A DNA stretch of 37,611 nt from Caldifarciminota bacterium (GTDB taxonomy: Bacteria > Hydrothermota > Tepidihabitantia > Tepidihabitantales > Tepidihabitantaceae), in contig JAPLUO010000223.1 in NCBI GenBank assembly GCA_026397595.1, positions 1-37,611 on the forward strand, read 5' to 3'. This document shows positions 5,980 through 13,047 of this stretch, piece by piece. The notes beneath the pieces are model-generated. The model was not told the origin of the DNA. It was given only the letters and a program-made list of their open reading frames with translations, and searched no databases. The first letter of the stretch is position 1; each line of letters starts with the position of its first letter. The translations under genes and the position numbers were made by a program.

Positions 5980-7523
5980 CAGAACCGCTCGGTCATTGAC
6001 TTCGCCTGCAGGAACAGCAGCAGGTAGTCGCGGCCACCTGCCTTGGAGTCGGTGCCGGACAGGTTGAACCCGCCGAACGGCTGCACGTCAACCAGGGCGC
6101 CGGTGCACTTCCGATTGATGTACATGTTCCCGCACATGAACTCCTGCTTGGCCCGGTAGATTTTCTCACGGTTGCTTGTGAAGACGGCGCCGGTCAGGCC
6201 GTACTCGGTTCCGTTGGCGATGTCGAGCGCGTCCGAAAAGTTCCGCGCCTTGACGACCGCGAGCACCGGCCCGAAAATCTCCTCTTGGGCAATTCGCGCG
6301 TTCCGCTTCACGTCGGCGAACACCGTCGGTTGGATGAAGTATCCGTCGCCGGCCGCCTTCTTCCCGCCGCACACCAACCGGCCCTCGACCTTGCCGACCT
6401 CGATGTATGCAAGATGGGACTCGAACGCCCGCTGGTTGATGACCGGGCCCATCCAGTTCTCGCGCTTCTCGGTTGGGCCGACCATTATCTTCTTCACCCG
6501 CGCCGCAAGCTTCTCCAGGAATTCGTCGTACACCTTCGCATCAACAATCGCACGCGAGCAGTCCGAGCACTTCTGACCCTGGAACCCGAACGCGGCAATC
6601 GCCGTGCCCTCGACCGCTTCGTCAACATTAGCCTCCGAGTCAACGATAATGCAGTCCTTGCCGCCCATCTCGGCCACCACCCGCTTTATCCAAGTCTGGC
6701 CCTTCTGGGTCTTCGCCGCCTTCTCAACAATACCGAGGCCCACGGCCTTGGAACCGGTGAACGAGATGAACCGCGTCTTCGGATGCTCGACCAGATAGTC
6801 GCCGACCGCACTGCCCGGCCCGGTCAGCAGGTTCACAACCCCGGCCGGCATCCCGGCCTGCTCCAGCACGTCCATGAACAGTGCCGCGAGCAACGGCGCG
6901 TCCGACGAGGGCTTGAGCACAACCGTGTTGCCGGTAACCGCGGCCGCGGTCGTCATCCCGGCCATGATTGCGCACGGGAAGTTCCACGGCGGAATCACCA
7001 CGCCGACCCCAAGCGGAATGTACCGCACCTCCTGGCTCTCGCCCGGATACGGCGTTACGCCGCACGGCTGGTCATAGCGGATTGCCTCACGGGCGTAGAA
7101 CTCGAGGAAGTCCACCGCCTCGGCAAAATCGGCGTCGGCCTCCAGCCAGTTCTTTCCCTCTTCCAGAATCATCGGCGCGTCGAACTCAAACCGCCGCTGC
7201 TTCATCATCCGCGACGCGCGCAGGATGATGGACGCCCGCTCGATTGCCGGCATGAACCGCCACGTCTTGAACGCGGCAACGGCGGCCCGCATCGCCTTCT
7301 CGGCTTCCTTCACGGTCGCCTTCTGGAAAGTGCCGACCGCTGACTTGTCGGCCGGGTTGTATGAAACGAACTGCTCGCGCGCCTTTGAGTGCTTGCCGCC
7401 GATGACAAGGTCCCAGACCTTGCCCGACTGCGCCTTCAGGTCGGCAAGCGCCCGCTCCATCGGCTGCTGGTTTTCAGGCTTGGAGAAATCCAGATACGGC
7501 TCATTGCTGAACTTCGGTAGCAT
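5979..7523 (-). CDS. pruA: L-glutamate gamma-semialdehyde (P5C) dehydrogenase
   Basis: A 514-residue aldehyde dehydrogenase. It oxidises L-glutamate-5-semialdehyde (open form of pyrroline-5-carboxylate) to glutamate with NAD+, the last step of proline breakdown. Visible marks are PPWNFP (about 178-183), the NAD-binding FTGSKAVG (about 255-262), the general base Glu285 in AEMGGKD and the catalytic Cys319 in GFQGQKCSDCSR. EEIFGPVL and the C-terminal GGFNLSGTDSKAGG are typical of the RocA/PruA class. The ATG at 7523 has GGAGG at good spacing. No proline dehydrogenase gene is in the window; the downstream partner is the cPGS-like gene. It could act on other semialdehydes, but the PruA/RocA match is strong. 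Confidence 0.9.
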   Translation of the reverse strand: MLPKFSNEPYLDFSKPENQQPMERALADLKAQSGKVWDLVIGGKHSKAREQFVSYNPADKSAVGTFQKATVKEAEKAMRAAVAAFKTWRFMPAIERASIILRASRMMKQRRFEFDAPMILEEGKNWLEADADFAEAVDFLEFYAREAIRYDQPCGVTPYPGESQEVRYIPLGVGVVIPPWNFPCAIMAGMTTAAAVTGNTVVLKPSSDAPLLAALFMDVLEQAGMPAGVVNLLTGPGSAVGDYLVEHPKTRFISFTGSKAVGLGIVEKAAKTQKGQTWIKRVVAEMGGKDCIIVDSEANVDEAVEGTAIAAFGFQGQKCSDCSRAIVDAKVYDEFLEKLAARVKKIMVGPTEKRENWMGPVINQRAFESHLAYIEVGKVEGRLVCGGKKAAGDGYFIQPTVFADVKRNARIAQEEIFGPVLAVVKARNFSDALDIANGTEYGLTGAVFTSNREKIYRAKQEFMCGNMYINRKCTGALVDVQPFGGFNLSGTDSKAGGRDYLLLFLQAKSMTERF

Positions 7524-7919
7524 GATGCCTCCTGCAATAAGTACTTGTACGAACTCACCTTATCGCAACGGCTATTATTGATTCCGGGCTGCTGCATCGC
7601 AGCACGCGCGGCCGCGGACCAGAGCGACCGCCGTTGCCGGGTACACTACTCTGAAATACCGGTCTGAAGAGCAAGATCGCCCCGCAAACCACTCCAAGGA
7701 TAGCCACCAAGGCATCGCAAGTCAAATCAGGCCCGGCCGTCGGTGCCTGACGCGCGACCAGCGCCCGGTCGCCCGTCACGGGACTCGGGACCGCAGCGCC
7801 ACGCCGTCCCTCCCTTCGTTTCCATTTGCCTGTCTCTAATCCGACTGCTTTGTCCTTGCGCCCATCGAGGGTGCGAGCGCGTAGGATTTGGAGTTTCGGA
7901 TTTCCGGACCCGGCCGGCG
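7524..7919. other. Gene-poor region upstream of pruA
   Basis: This stretch of about 400 nt has no confident gene. A minus-strand promoter candidate lies at 7697-7725. An open frame starting with GTG at 7692 (4 nt after the -10 box) and ending at 7555 could encode 45 residues, but nothing else supports it. Bases 7880-7910 hold imperfect heptamers of the GGATTTGG type. I recognise no RNA gene here. Confidence 0.5.
7697..7725 (-). promoter_or_regulatory. Candidate promoter for the pruA operon
   Basis: TTGACT (7725-7720), a 17-nt spacer and TATCCT (7702-7697) on the minus strand. It would give pruA a leader of about 165 nt, or a short leader peptide starting at the GTG at 7692. Confidence 0.45.
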
Positions 7920-8168
7920 TTAGCGGCCCGGCACGGTCTGGCCCGGCAGCGAGTCCGGGTGCGTGGCCCGTTGCCAGAGTTGCCCGAACTGTTCCTTGTG
8001 GATGAAGATGTAGAAGACAATCGCGCCAGCGATTGCCAAGGCGAGGACGAACAACAGGCACGACCCGAAGGCATTGGGCTTCCGGTACGGCGCATTGATT
8101 CGCTCAAACTCCAGTACCTTGCGCGCACGCTGTATGTCACGCTTCGGGATTTGCGGCTCGCGGGCCAT
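7920..8168 (-). CDS. Small single-pass membrane protein
   Basis: An 82-residue protein. The basic N-terminal part (MAREPQIPKRDIQRARKVLEFERI) is followed by one hydrophobic segment, CLLFVLALAIAGAIVFYIFI (about 36-55), and a short polar tail. The topology is probably N-in. It starts 3 nt after the stop of the small gene upstream, so the two are cotranscribed. No family recognised. High third-position GC supports coding. Confidence 0.6.
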   Translation of the reverse strand: MAREPQIPKRDIQRARKVLEFERINAPYRKPNAFGSCLLFVLALAIAGAIVFYIFIHKEQFGQLWQRATHPDSLPGQTVPGR

Positions 8169-8171
8169 GGC

Positions 8172-8387
8172 TCAGCTACCTGCCAGTCGTGGGTTTCCAC
8201 GATACGACCAGAGTACATCAACGCCGGACCCGGTTTCGATGAGACCGGCTGGCTGATAGTCGTCCGGCTCGACGACGAGCGTAGCCACGTACGCGCTCTT
8301 CTGCCATGATGAGCGCATCAGCCGGACCGCGCCCATCGGCGCCACCTCCAGCGCGAGGGCGAGAAACAACGGACGGGCGTCCGGCAC
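8172..8387 (-). CDS. Small hypothetical protein
   Basis: A 71-residue open frame with strong third-position GC. It starts with a GTG exactly 6 nt after the -10 box of a TTGACA promoter, so it would be translated from a leaderless mRNA. An alternative ATG at 8336 (54 residues) has GGAGGTG at good spacing. The sequence contains ALALEVAPMGAVRLM near the N-terminus and ends just before the 82-residue membrane protein gene. I recognise no family. Its tight linkage to the next gene and to a good promoter are the main support. Confidence 0.5.
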   Translation of the reverse strand: MPDARPLFLALALEVAPMGAVRLMRSSWQKSAYVATLVVEPDDYQPAGLIETGSGVDVLWSYRGNPRLAGS

Positions 8388-8393
8388 GGCTTG

Positions 8394-8422
8394 ATTGTCA
8401 CTACATCCGCCCCGTTTGTCAA
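8394..8422 (-). promoter_or_regulatory. Promoter of the two small genes
   Basis: A consensus TTGACA (8422-8417), a 17-nt spacer and GACAAT (8399-8394), ending 6 nt before the GTG at 8387. It is divergent from the aldo/keto reductase promoter. Confidence 0.6.
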
Positions 8423-8488
8423 GAACCGACCGCGAGCCCGCCCCGGCGTCGGCGCGAACCTCGGTAAGCTGACGTCTGCCTCTGAAAG

Positions 8489-8517
8489 TTGCACCGTTTG
8501 GTCTCGGCCTGTAGAAT
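8489..8517 (+). promoter_or_regulatory. Promoter of the aldo/keto reductase gene
   Basis: TTGCAC (8489-8494), a 17-nt spacer and TAGAAT (8512-8517), 12 nt before the ATG at 8530. The leader would be about 5-6 nt, too short for a ribosome binding site, and none is visible. Confidence 0.55.
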
Positions 8518-8529
8518 ACACGTCCTGCC

Positions 8530-9678
8530 ATGAAGTATCGAACTCTCGGCGCCAGCGGCATCAGGGTTCCTGCCCTGGGTTTCGGCTGTATGCGCCTGCC
8601 GCTTCTGCCCGGCCGAAAAGACTCTAAGCGCCGCTGCGCCGTTGACATCCCGGAAGCGGTGCGGATGATGCACTACGCCTTCGAGCACGGGGTGGACTAC
8701 TTCGACACCGCCTGGGGCTACCACATGGGCTGGAGCGAAGTGGTGCTCAGAAAGGCACTGGCCGGTATGCCCCGGGACAAGGTGATGGTCACGACCAAGA
8801 TGCCGGTCTGGTTGGCGAAGAAGCCCGCGGACTTCAAGCGGCTGCTCTCGACCCAGTTGCGCCGGCTCGGCACCGACTACCTCGACTTCTACTTCCTGCA
8901 CGCGCTCAATGCGAAGTCGTTCGAGCGCGTGCGACAGATGGGCGTGCTCGACTTTCTGGACGCGGCAATGCGCGATGGTCGCATCCGACACGCCGGGTTC
9001 TCCTTCCACGACGATCCGGCCGCGTTCCGGCCGATTGTCGACGCATATGACTGGACCACCTGCCAGATACACTACAACATCGTGGACATCCACCACCAGG
9101 CCGGCCAAGCCGGCCTGCGCTACGCCGCGAAGAAAGGCCTGGGCGTCATCATTATGGAGCCGTTGCGCGGCGGCGACCTCGCCGGCTTCGTCGCGCCCGG
9201 TATCAAAGCGCTCTGGGACAGTTTCCCGTGCAGGCGCACACCGGCCGAATGGGCGTTGCGCTGGCTCTGGGACCAGCCCGAAGTGTCAATGGTCCTTTCC
9301 GGGATGAGCGCGATGCAGCAGGTCAAAGACAACGTCCGTTACGCGAGCCGCAGCCGTGTCGGCGCGCTGACGGAAGCGGAACTCGCGCTCGTGTCCCGGG
9401 TCCGAGGCGCCTACCGGAAACTGCGCGGCATCCGCTGCACCGCCTGCGGGTACTGCATGCCCTGCCCGTCAGGCGTCGCCATCCCGCGCAACTTCGCGCT
9501 GTACAACGACCTGTTCATGTTCCCGGGCTCCAACCAGGCCCGGCTCATGTATCGAACCTGGATGGCGGCCGCGAACCGCGCCTCTGCCTGCAAAGAATGC
9601 GGCACGTGCGCGCCCAAATGCCCGCAGCAGCTCGCAATCCCGGAACTACTCAAAAAGGTCCACTCGACCCTGTCCTGA
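8530..9678 (+). CDS. Aldo/keto reductase with C-terminal ferredoxin-like 4Fe-4S cysteines
   Basis: A 382-residue oxidoreductase. The aldo/keto reductase barrel (about 1-290) keeps the catalytic tetrad: Asp59 and Tyr64 (FDTAWGY), Lys90 (TTKMP) and His124 (FLHAL). The C-terminal 90 residues carry two cysteine groups, CTACGYCMPCP from about 303 and CKECGTCAPKCP from about 354, which suit two 4Fe-4S clusters. This architecture is a known subfamily of 'aldo/keto reductase with 4Fe-4S domain', found mainly in anaerobes. The redox partner is unknown. The gene stands alone, convergent with batE. Substrate cannot be told from sequence. Confidence 0.9.
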   Translation: MKYRTLGASGIRVPALGFGCMRLPLLPGRKDSKRRCAVDIPEAVRMMHYAFEHGVDYFDTAWGYHMGWSEVVLRKALAGMPRDKVMVTTKMPVWLAKKPADFKRLLSTQLRRLGTDYLDFYFLHALNAKSFERVRQMGVLDFLDAAMRDGRIRHAGFSFHDDPAAFRPIVDAYDWTTCQIHYNIVDIHHQAGQAGLRYAAKKGLGVIIMEPLRGGDLAGFVAPGIKALWDSFPCRRTPAEWALRWLWDQPEVSMVLSGMSAMQQVKDNVRYASRSRVGALTEAELALVSRVRGAYRKLRGIRCTACGYCMPCPSGVAIPRNFALYNDLFMFPGSNQARLMYRTWMAAANRASACKECGTCAPKCPQQLAIPELLKKVHSTLS

Positions 9679-9770
9679 ATCTGCTGCCGGGTTCTCGCTG
9701 TTGTCGGAACGGCGGGCCAGCCTCGAATCTGTTCACGCATCTGCCGACAAGAGTTGAGGAACTGCTCGCG

Positions 9771-10628
9771 TCAGCGAGCGAAGATGGGTTCGACCGAGGC
9801 GGACTCGACCCAGCCGCCATCGCCGCCCGGAATCTGGATGAGGACGTAGCCGGGACGCTGCTCGCGCAGCATCACCTCGAGCCCGTCGTGGACGACAGCA
9901 ATCTCTTTGTACTCCGCGCCCGGGCCGCTGCGAAGGGTGAGTTCGGGCTGGACCACGACCGCGTGCTCCGAACCGGTGACCGCCGCCCAACTTGCCGCGG
10001 AGACAAAGCAGTAGACAAACACGACCCCGAGCCCGAGCGCAATCCAGCCGAACAGGCGCCCGCCGCGCACGAAGAGCAGCGCAACCGCGGCGAGGGCAAG
10101 GAAGAAGAAGAGCCCGGACAGGACGCGCGCGGAGGCGGCATCGAGCAGGCGCAGGGCGTCATTAAGCATCCGTACCAATGGATTCTCGATGGTCATGGTC
10201 TTGTCCGGCCGGAACTGGCGGGCAAAGGCGAGGTTGTGGATGATGTCTTTGTCGTGCGGTCTTAGTACGTATGCCCGGTCATAGTCGGCGATGGCTCGGC
10301 CGATTTCGCCGAGCTTGAAGTGCGCGTTGCCGCGATTGTAGAGCAGCTCCGCGCTGGTCATGCCCGCGGCGGCGCTGTCATAAAGCGCGACCGCGCCGGC
10401 AAAGTCGCCCGACTCATAGGCCGCATTGCCTCGGCCAAACAAGTCAGCGGGTGCAGCGGCAAATCCCAAACTCCAAATCCCGAATCCCAAACAAATCCCG
10501 ATTACCCAAGCCCCGATTCGCTGCTTGGGACACGATCCGAAACTCCGGGCAGTTTCGGTCATGTCCCGCGCTCCGTCTGCCGCGCACTTGACCACTAGAC
10601 CACTAGACCACTTGGCCACTCTCCGCAT
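9771..10628 (-). CDS. batE: BatE: TPR, transmembrane and SH3-like protein of the aerotolerance operon
   Basis: About 285 residues. After a repeat-encoded N-terminus comes a hydrophobic stretch, AWVIGICLGFGIWSLGFAAA, which serves as signal peptide. TPR units follow (GRGNAAYESGDFAGAVALYD, LLYNRGNAHFKLGEIGRAI), then two membrane helices and a C-terminal bacterial SH3 domain (ELTLRSGPGAEYKEIAVVHDG). That order defines BatE. The ATG at 10628 shares its A with the batD stop (TGATG). The segment between that ATG and the signal peptide comes from an 8-mer tandem repeat and the 10524-10573 palindrome, so the true start may lie nearer the signal peptide. It is the last gene of the operon. Confidence 0.85.
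   Translation of the reverse strand: MRRVAKWSSGLVVKCAADGARDMTETARSFGSCPKQRIGAWVIGICLGFGIWSLGFAAAPADLFGRGNAAYESGDFAGAVALYDSAAAGMTSAELLYNRGNAHFKLGEIGRAIADYDRAYVLRPHDKDIIHNLAFARQFRPDKTMTIENPLVRMLNDALRLLDAASARVLSGLFFFLALAAVALLFVRGGRLFGWIALGLGVVFVYCFVSAASWAAVTGSEHAVVVQPELTLRSGPGAEYKEIAVVHDGLEVMLREQRPGYVLIQIPGGDGGWVESASVEPIFAR
10461..10507. repeat. Heptamer tandem repeat encoding the BatE signal peptide
   Basis: Imperfect 7-bp units (AAATCCC, AAACTCC, AAATCCC, GAATCCC) read on the minus strand as the hydrophobic core of the BatE signal peptide. Confidence 0.75.
10524..10573. repeat. Palindromic dispersed repeat, short form, at the 5' end of batE
   Basis: Same family as the copies at 1045 and 1941: CTTGGGACACGATCCGAAAC paired with GTTTCGGTCATGTCCCGCG. 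On the minus strand it is read through as part of the N-terminal extension of BatE. Confidence 0.85.
10587..10620. repeat. Tandem 8-mer repeat at the batD/batE junction
   Basis: Imperfect units GACCACTA / GACCACTA / GACCACTT / GGCCACT directly downstream of the batD stop codon and inside the 5' end of batE. A related string occurs at 28886-28911. Confidence 0.7.
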
Positions 10629-12418
10629 CACAGCCTCTCCAGCACTATTCTCGCCTTTTCCAGCGTCTGCTGCGGCGTGCACCGCGTCATACCGGACGAG
10701 AACCGGGCCGCGTCGCAGGAGGCAATCAGCTCGAGCAGGGCCGCAACCGTGTCCGCGTCCACGTTCCGGCCGGCAAGCTCGGACTGGAGCTGGTCTCCGG
10801 TCATGCCGGTAGACTCGATGTTGAACCGGTCTCCGACATAGCGAATGACCGCCCGGTTGAGCGCGGCATGAAACTCGCGTTCGTTGCCCTGCGCGAGCAG
10901 CTTCGTCGCCTCGGCCAGTCCTTTCTTCACCAGCCGGCTGGAGCGCGTCCGCCGCGCGTAGCCCTTGTCCTGTTCGAGCTTGCGGCGATGCCTGCCCATC
11001 ACGATGCCGAGAGCGAGCACGACGAGCCCGGCCGGATAGAAGAACCAGGACAGGGAAATGAAAAAGGAGAAAGGGGAAATGACAAAGTTGCGGCCCAGGG
11101 CCGGTTTGATGTGGAGGATGTCGGTGCCGAGCATCTTGACGCCGGATTCGGCATCGGCCAGCGGCGTCTTGCCGGTCGCGCCGGTCGCCACGAACTCAAG
11201 GCGCGGGGTCACCTGCGTGTAGTAGCTGCCGGTCTTCGGGTTGAAGAAGCTCATCGAACCTTCAGGAATGACGAACTTGCCATCCGCGGTCGGTATCAGC
11301 GGGTAGTTGAACGTGCGCTCGCCCGCAACACGGCCGTCAGCAGTCCGCGTGTTCTGTTTCGTTTCCGGGTTCAGGATTTTGACACCGGAAATCGCCCCGA
11401 CTTTCGGCTCGCCCACGAGCCCGAGGTTGCCGGTCCCGGAAATCCCGACCGCCAAGGTCAGGGGCTCGCCGCCGACAGAGCTGTCCCGGCTCAGGGACGC
11501 CGTAACCTTGAACTCGCCCACGCCGCCGTTGAAATCCGGTGGCCGGCCGGCTTCAGGCAGCGGCTTCACGTTAATAGTAATCGGGTCCGACGAGACTTCA
11601 AACGGTTCAGCCGAGTCGAAGAAGAACCCTCCGCTGACCACGGCCTGCCCGGACACGGTCATCTTGTCAATCTTCAACTCGCCGGACTGGGTGGGGAAAA
11701 GTGCGACCTGCTTCAAGGTCGCTGCACTGTACCGCTGACCGTCATAGGTAGTGGTGCGCCAGCTCAACTCCTTGGCATCGAAGAGCTTCTCGGCCCAGAA
11801 CCCGGTGAACCCCGGCATGTTCTTGATTCCAAGGTCGCCAATCTGGGCCTGCGTGTACAGGACATAGGTAACCGTCACCTGCTCGCCCTGGAACACCGAG
11901 GTCCGGTCCGCCGATGCGGTGAGGCGTACGTTCGCTCGGCCCGAACTGCGCGGCTGGGAACGGTCGGGGAACCCGAACGGCGACTGCCGCTGCTGGGACG
12001 GCGTGGGCGCGGCCTGGCTTTCTTTCGTGACCGTTACCGCAATCGGCTGAGTCTGGTAGGTCGTACCCTTGAAGTTGAGCTTGCAGGCGGGGATGGTCAG
12101 GTCGCCGACCCGCTTCGCGGACAGGAAGTAGATGAAGCTGATGGTCTGCTGCTGCGTCATCCGGCCGTTGATGAGCGAGATACTGGTGGACTGGGACGAA
12201 GTGCTGCCGAGTTGGCTGAAGTCCTCAAGCGCGGGCAACTGCGGCCGGGGCACGCCGCCGATGTTCGTACCTTCGACCGTTACCGTCAACTGTATTTGTT
12301 CGTCAAGGCCAGCCGTGGTCCGGTCGACATCGGCGCTGAAATTGAGCTCCGCCGCGAGCGCGGGCAACAATAGGACCGATAGGACGGATAGGACATATCG
12401 GACCGATACCCGGCGCAT
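10628..12418 (-). CDS. batD: BatD: secreted/membrane protein of the aerotolerance operon
   Basis: A 596-residue protein. A signal peptide (VRYVLSVLSVLLLPALAAE, about 6-24) precedes a large extracytoplasmic region of Ig-like beta repeats (about 25-440; for example LNFSADVDRTTAGLDEQIQL and ASADRTSVFQGEQVTVTYVL). One membrane helix near 450-475 and a cytoplasmic helical tail of about 120 residues complete the BatD pattern. BatD is thought to work with the Bat VWA proteins at the inner membrane; its exact reaction is unknown. The ATG shares a base with the batC stop (TAATG). The signal peptide is encoded by 9-mer repeats at 12370-12407. Confidence 0.88.
   Translation of the reverse strand: MRRVSVRYVLSVLSVLLLPALAAELNFSADVDRTTAGLDEQIQLTVTVEGTNIGGVPRPQLPALEDFSQLGSTSSQSTSISLINGRMTQQQTISFIYFLSAKRVGDLTIPACKLNFKGTTYQTQPIAVTVTKESQAAPTPSQQRQSPFGFPDRSQPRSSGRANVRLTASADRTSVFQGEQVTVTYVLYTQAQIGDLGIKNMPGFTGFWAEKLFDAKELSWRTTTYDGQRYSAATLKQVALFPTQSGELKIDKMTVSGQAVVSGGFFFDSAEPFEVSSDPITINVKPLPEAGRPPDFNGGVGEFKVTASLSRDSSVGGEPLTLAVGISGTGNLGLVGEPKVGAISGVKILNPETKQNTRTADGRVAGERTFNYPLIPTADGKFVIPEGSMSFFNPKTGSYYTQVTPRLEFVATGATGKTPLADAESGVKMLGTDILHIKPALGRNFVISPFSFFISLSWFFYPAGLVVLALGIVMGRHRRKLEQDKGYARRTRSSRLVKKGLAEATKLLAQGNEREFHAALNRAVIRYVGDRFNIESTGMTGDQLQSELAGRNVDADTVAALLELIASCDAARFSSGMTRCTPQQTLEKARIVLERL
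12370..12407. repeat. Tandem 9-mer repeat encoding the BatD signal peptide
   Basis: Imperfect units ATAGGACCG / ATAGGACGG / ATAGGACAT / ATCGGACCG. On the minus strand they read as the repetitive VRYVLSVLSV stretch. Confidence 0.8.
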
Positions 12419-13047
12419 TACCAGTCTTGCTCGACCTTTCTCTTTCCGCCTGCCTGGCGCTGCTTCTTCTGCTGTTCCTTTTCCTTGTCCTCGACTGCCT
12501 GGACGACCCGTTCGGCCTGGTTCCGGTCCATGCCCTGCTTCGGCTGCGGCTGTTGCTGCTGCTGCTTCTGTTGCGAACTGTCCGGCTTGTTCTGCTGCTC
12601 CTGCTTCTTCTTGAGGCAGAACTCGAGGTTCTGCTTTGCCTGCCGGTCGTTCGGGTTGATGGCAAGGGCGCCGGTGTACGCCTTGATTGCTTGGTCGAGC
12701 TGGCCTGCTTTGAATGCCACGTTGCCCATATTATACACCGCACTGGCCCGGCGTTCCGGTTTCTTGTCAATCATCACCAACTCAAGCTCGCGGGCCGCAT
12801 CCTGATACCGGCCGAGCCGGAAGAGCGCGTTGCCCAGGTTGTAGTGAATCGCGGTCGCGTCCGGCTCCAGCACCTCTGCCATCTGGTACCGGGAAAGTGC
12901 CTCATCATACTTGCCTCGGTTGTAGAGACTGTTGCCCTGCCGCATCAGGCCGCCGACGTCAGCAGCATACGCGGCAAGGACAAAGGACAAAGTACAAATA
13001 GCAAAGTGCCGAACCTGCGGCCGCGAGGGTCTATTCCGCTTCTGCAT
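12418..13047 (-). CDS. batC: BatC: TPR protein of the aerotolerance operon
   Basis: About 209 residues. A signal peptide (FAICTLSFVLAAYAA) is followed by TPR units: GNSLYNRGKYDEALSRYQ, ATAIHYNLGNALFRLGRYQD, ASAVYNMGNVAFKAGQLDQA. The tail is a Gln/Lys-rich charged region, as in other BatC proteins. TPRs imply a scaffold for the Bat VWA proteins. I prefer the ATG at 13047, with AAAGG 5 nt upstream, over an ATG at 13095 that would overlap batB by 65 nt. Either way the first residues are encoded by the heptamer repeats at 13044-13088, and the signal peptide core by those at 12976-13008. Confidence 0.83.
   Translation of the reverse strand: MQKRNRPSRPQVRHFAICTLSFVLAAYAADVGGLMRQGNSLYNRGKYDEALSRYQMAEVLEPDATAIHYNLGNALFRLGRYQDAARELELVMIDKKPERRASAVYNMGNVAFKAGQLDQAIKAYTGALAINPNDRQAKQNLEFCLKKKQEQQNKPDSSQQKQQQQQPQPKQGMDRNQAERVVQAVEDKEKEQQKKQRQAGGKRKVEQDW
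12976..13008. repeat. Heptamer tandem repeat encoding the BatC signal peptide core
   Basis: Imperfect units AAGGACA / AAGGACA / AAGTACA / AATAGCA / AAGTGCC. The minus strand reads CTLSFVLAA. Confidence 0.75.

Noticed and set aside
6285-7343. Long plus-strand open frame opposite pruA
   Set aside because: An antisense shadow of a confident aldehyde dehydrogenase gene; the sequence has no known motif.
7555-8061. A 168-residue minus-strand frame upstream of pruA
   Set aside because: It overlaps the 82-residue membrane gene in another frame and crosses the pruA promoter candidate; most of it looks like non-coding GC-rich sequence.
10868-12373. Long plus-strand open frame of about 500 codons opposite batD
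   Set aside because: It mirrors the high-GC codon pattern of batD on the other strand, has no recognisable domain and no ribosome binding site, and batD on the minus strand is a clear family match.
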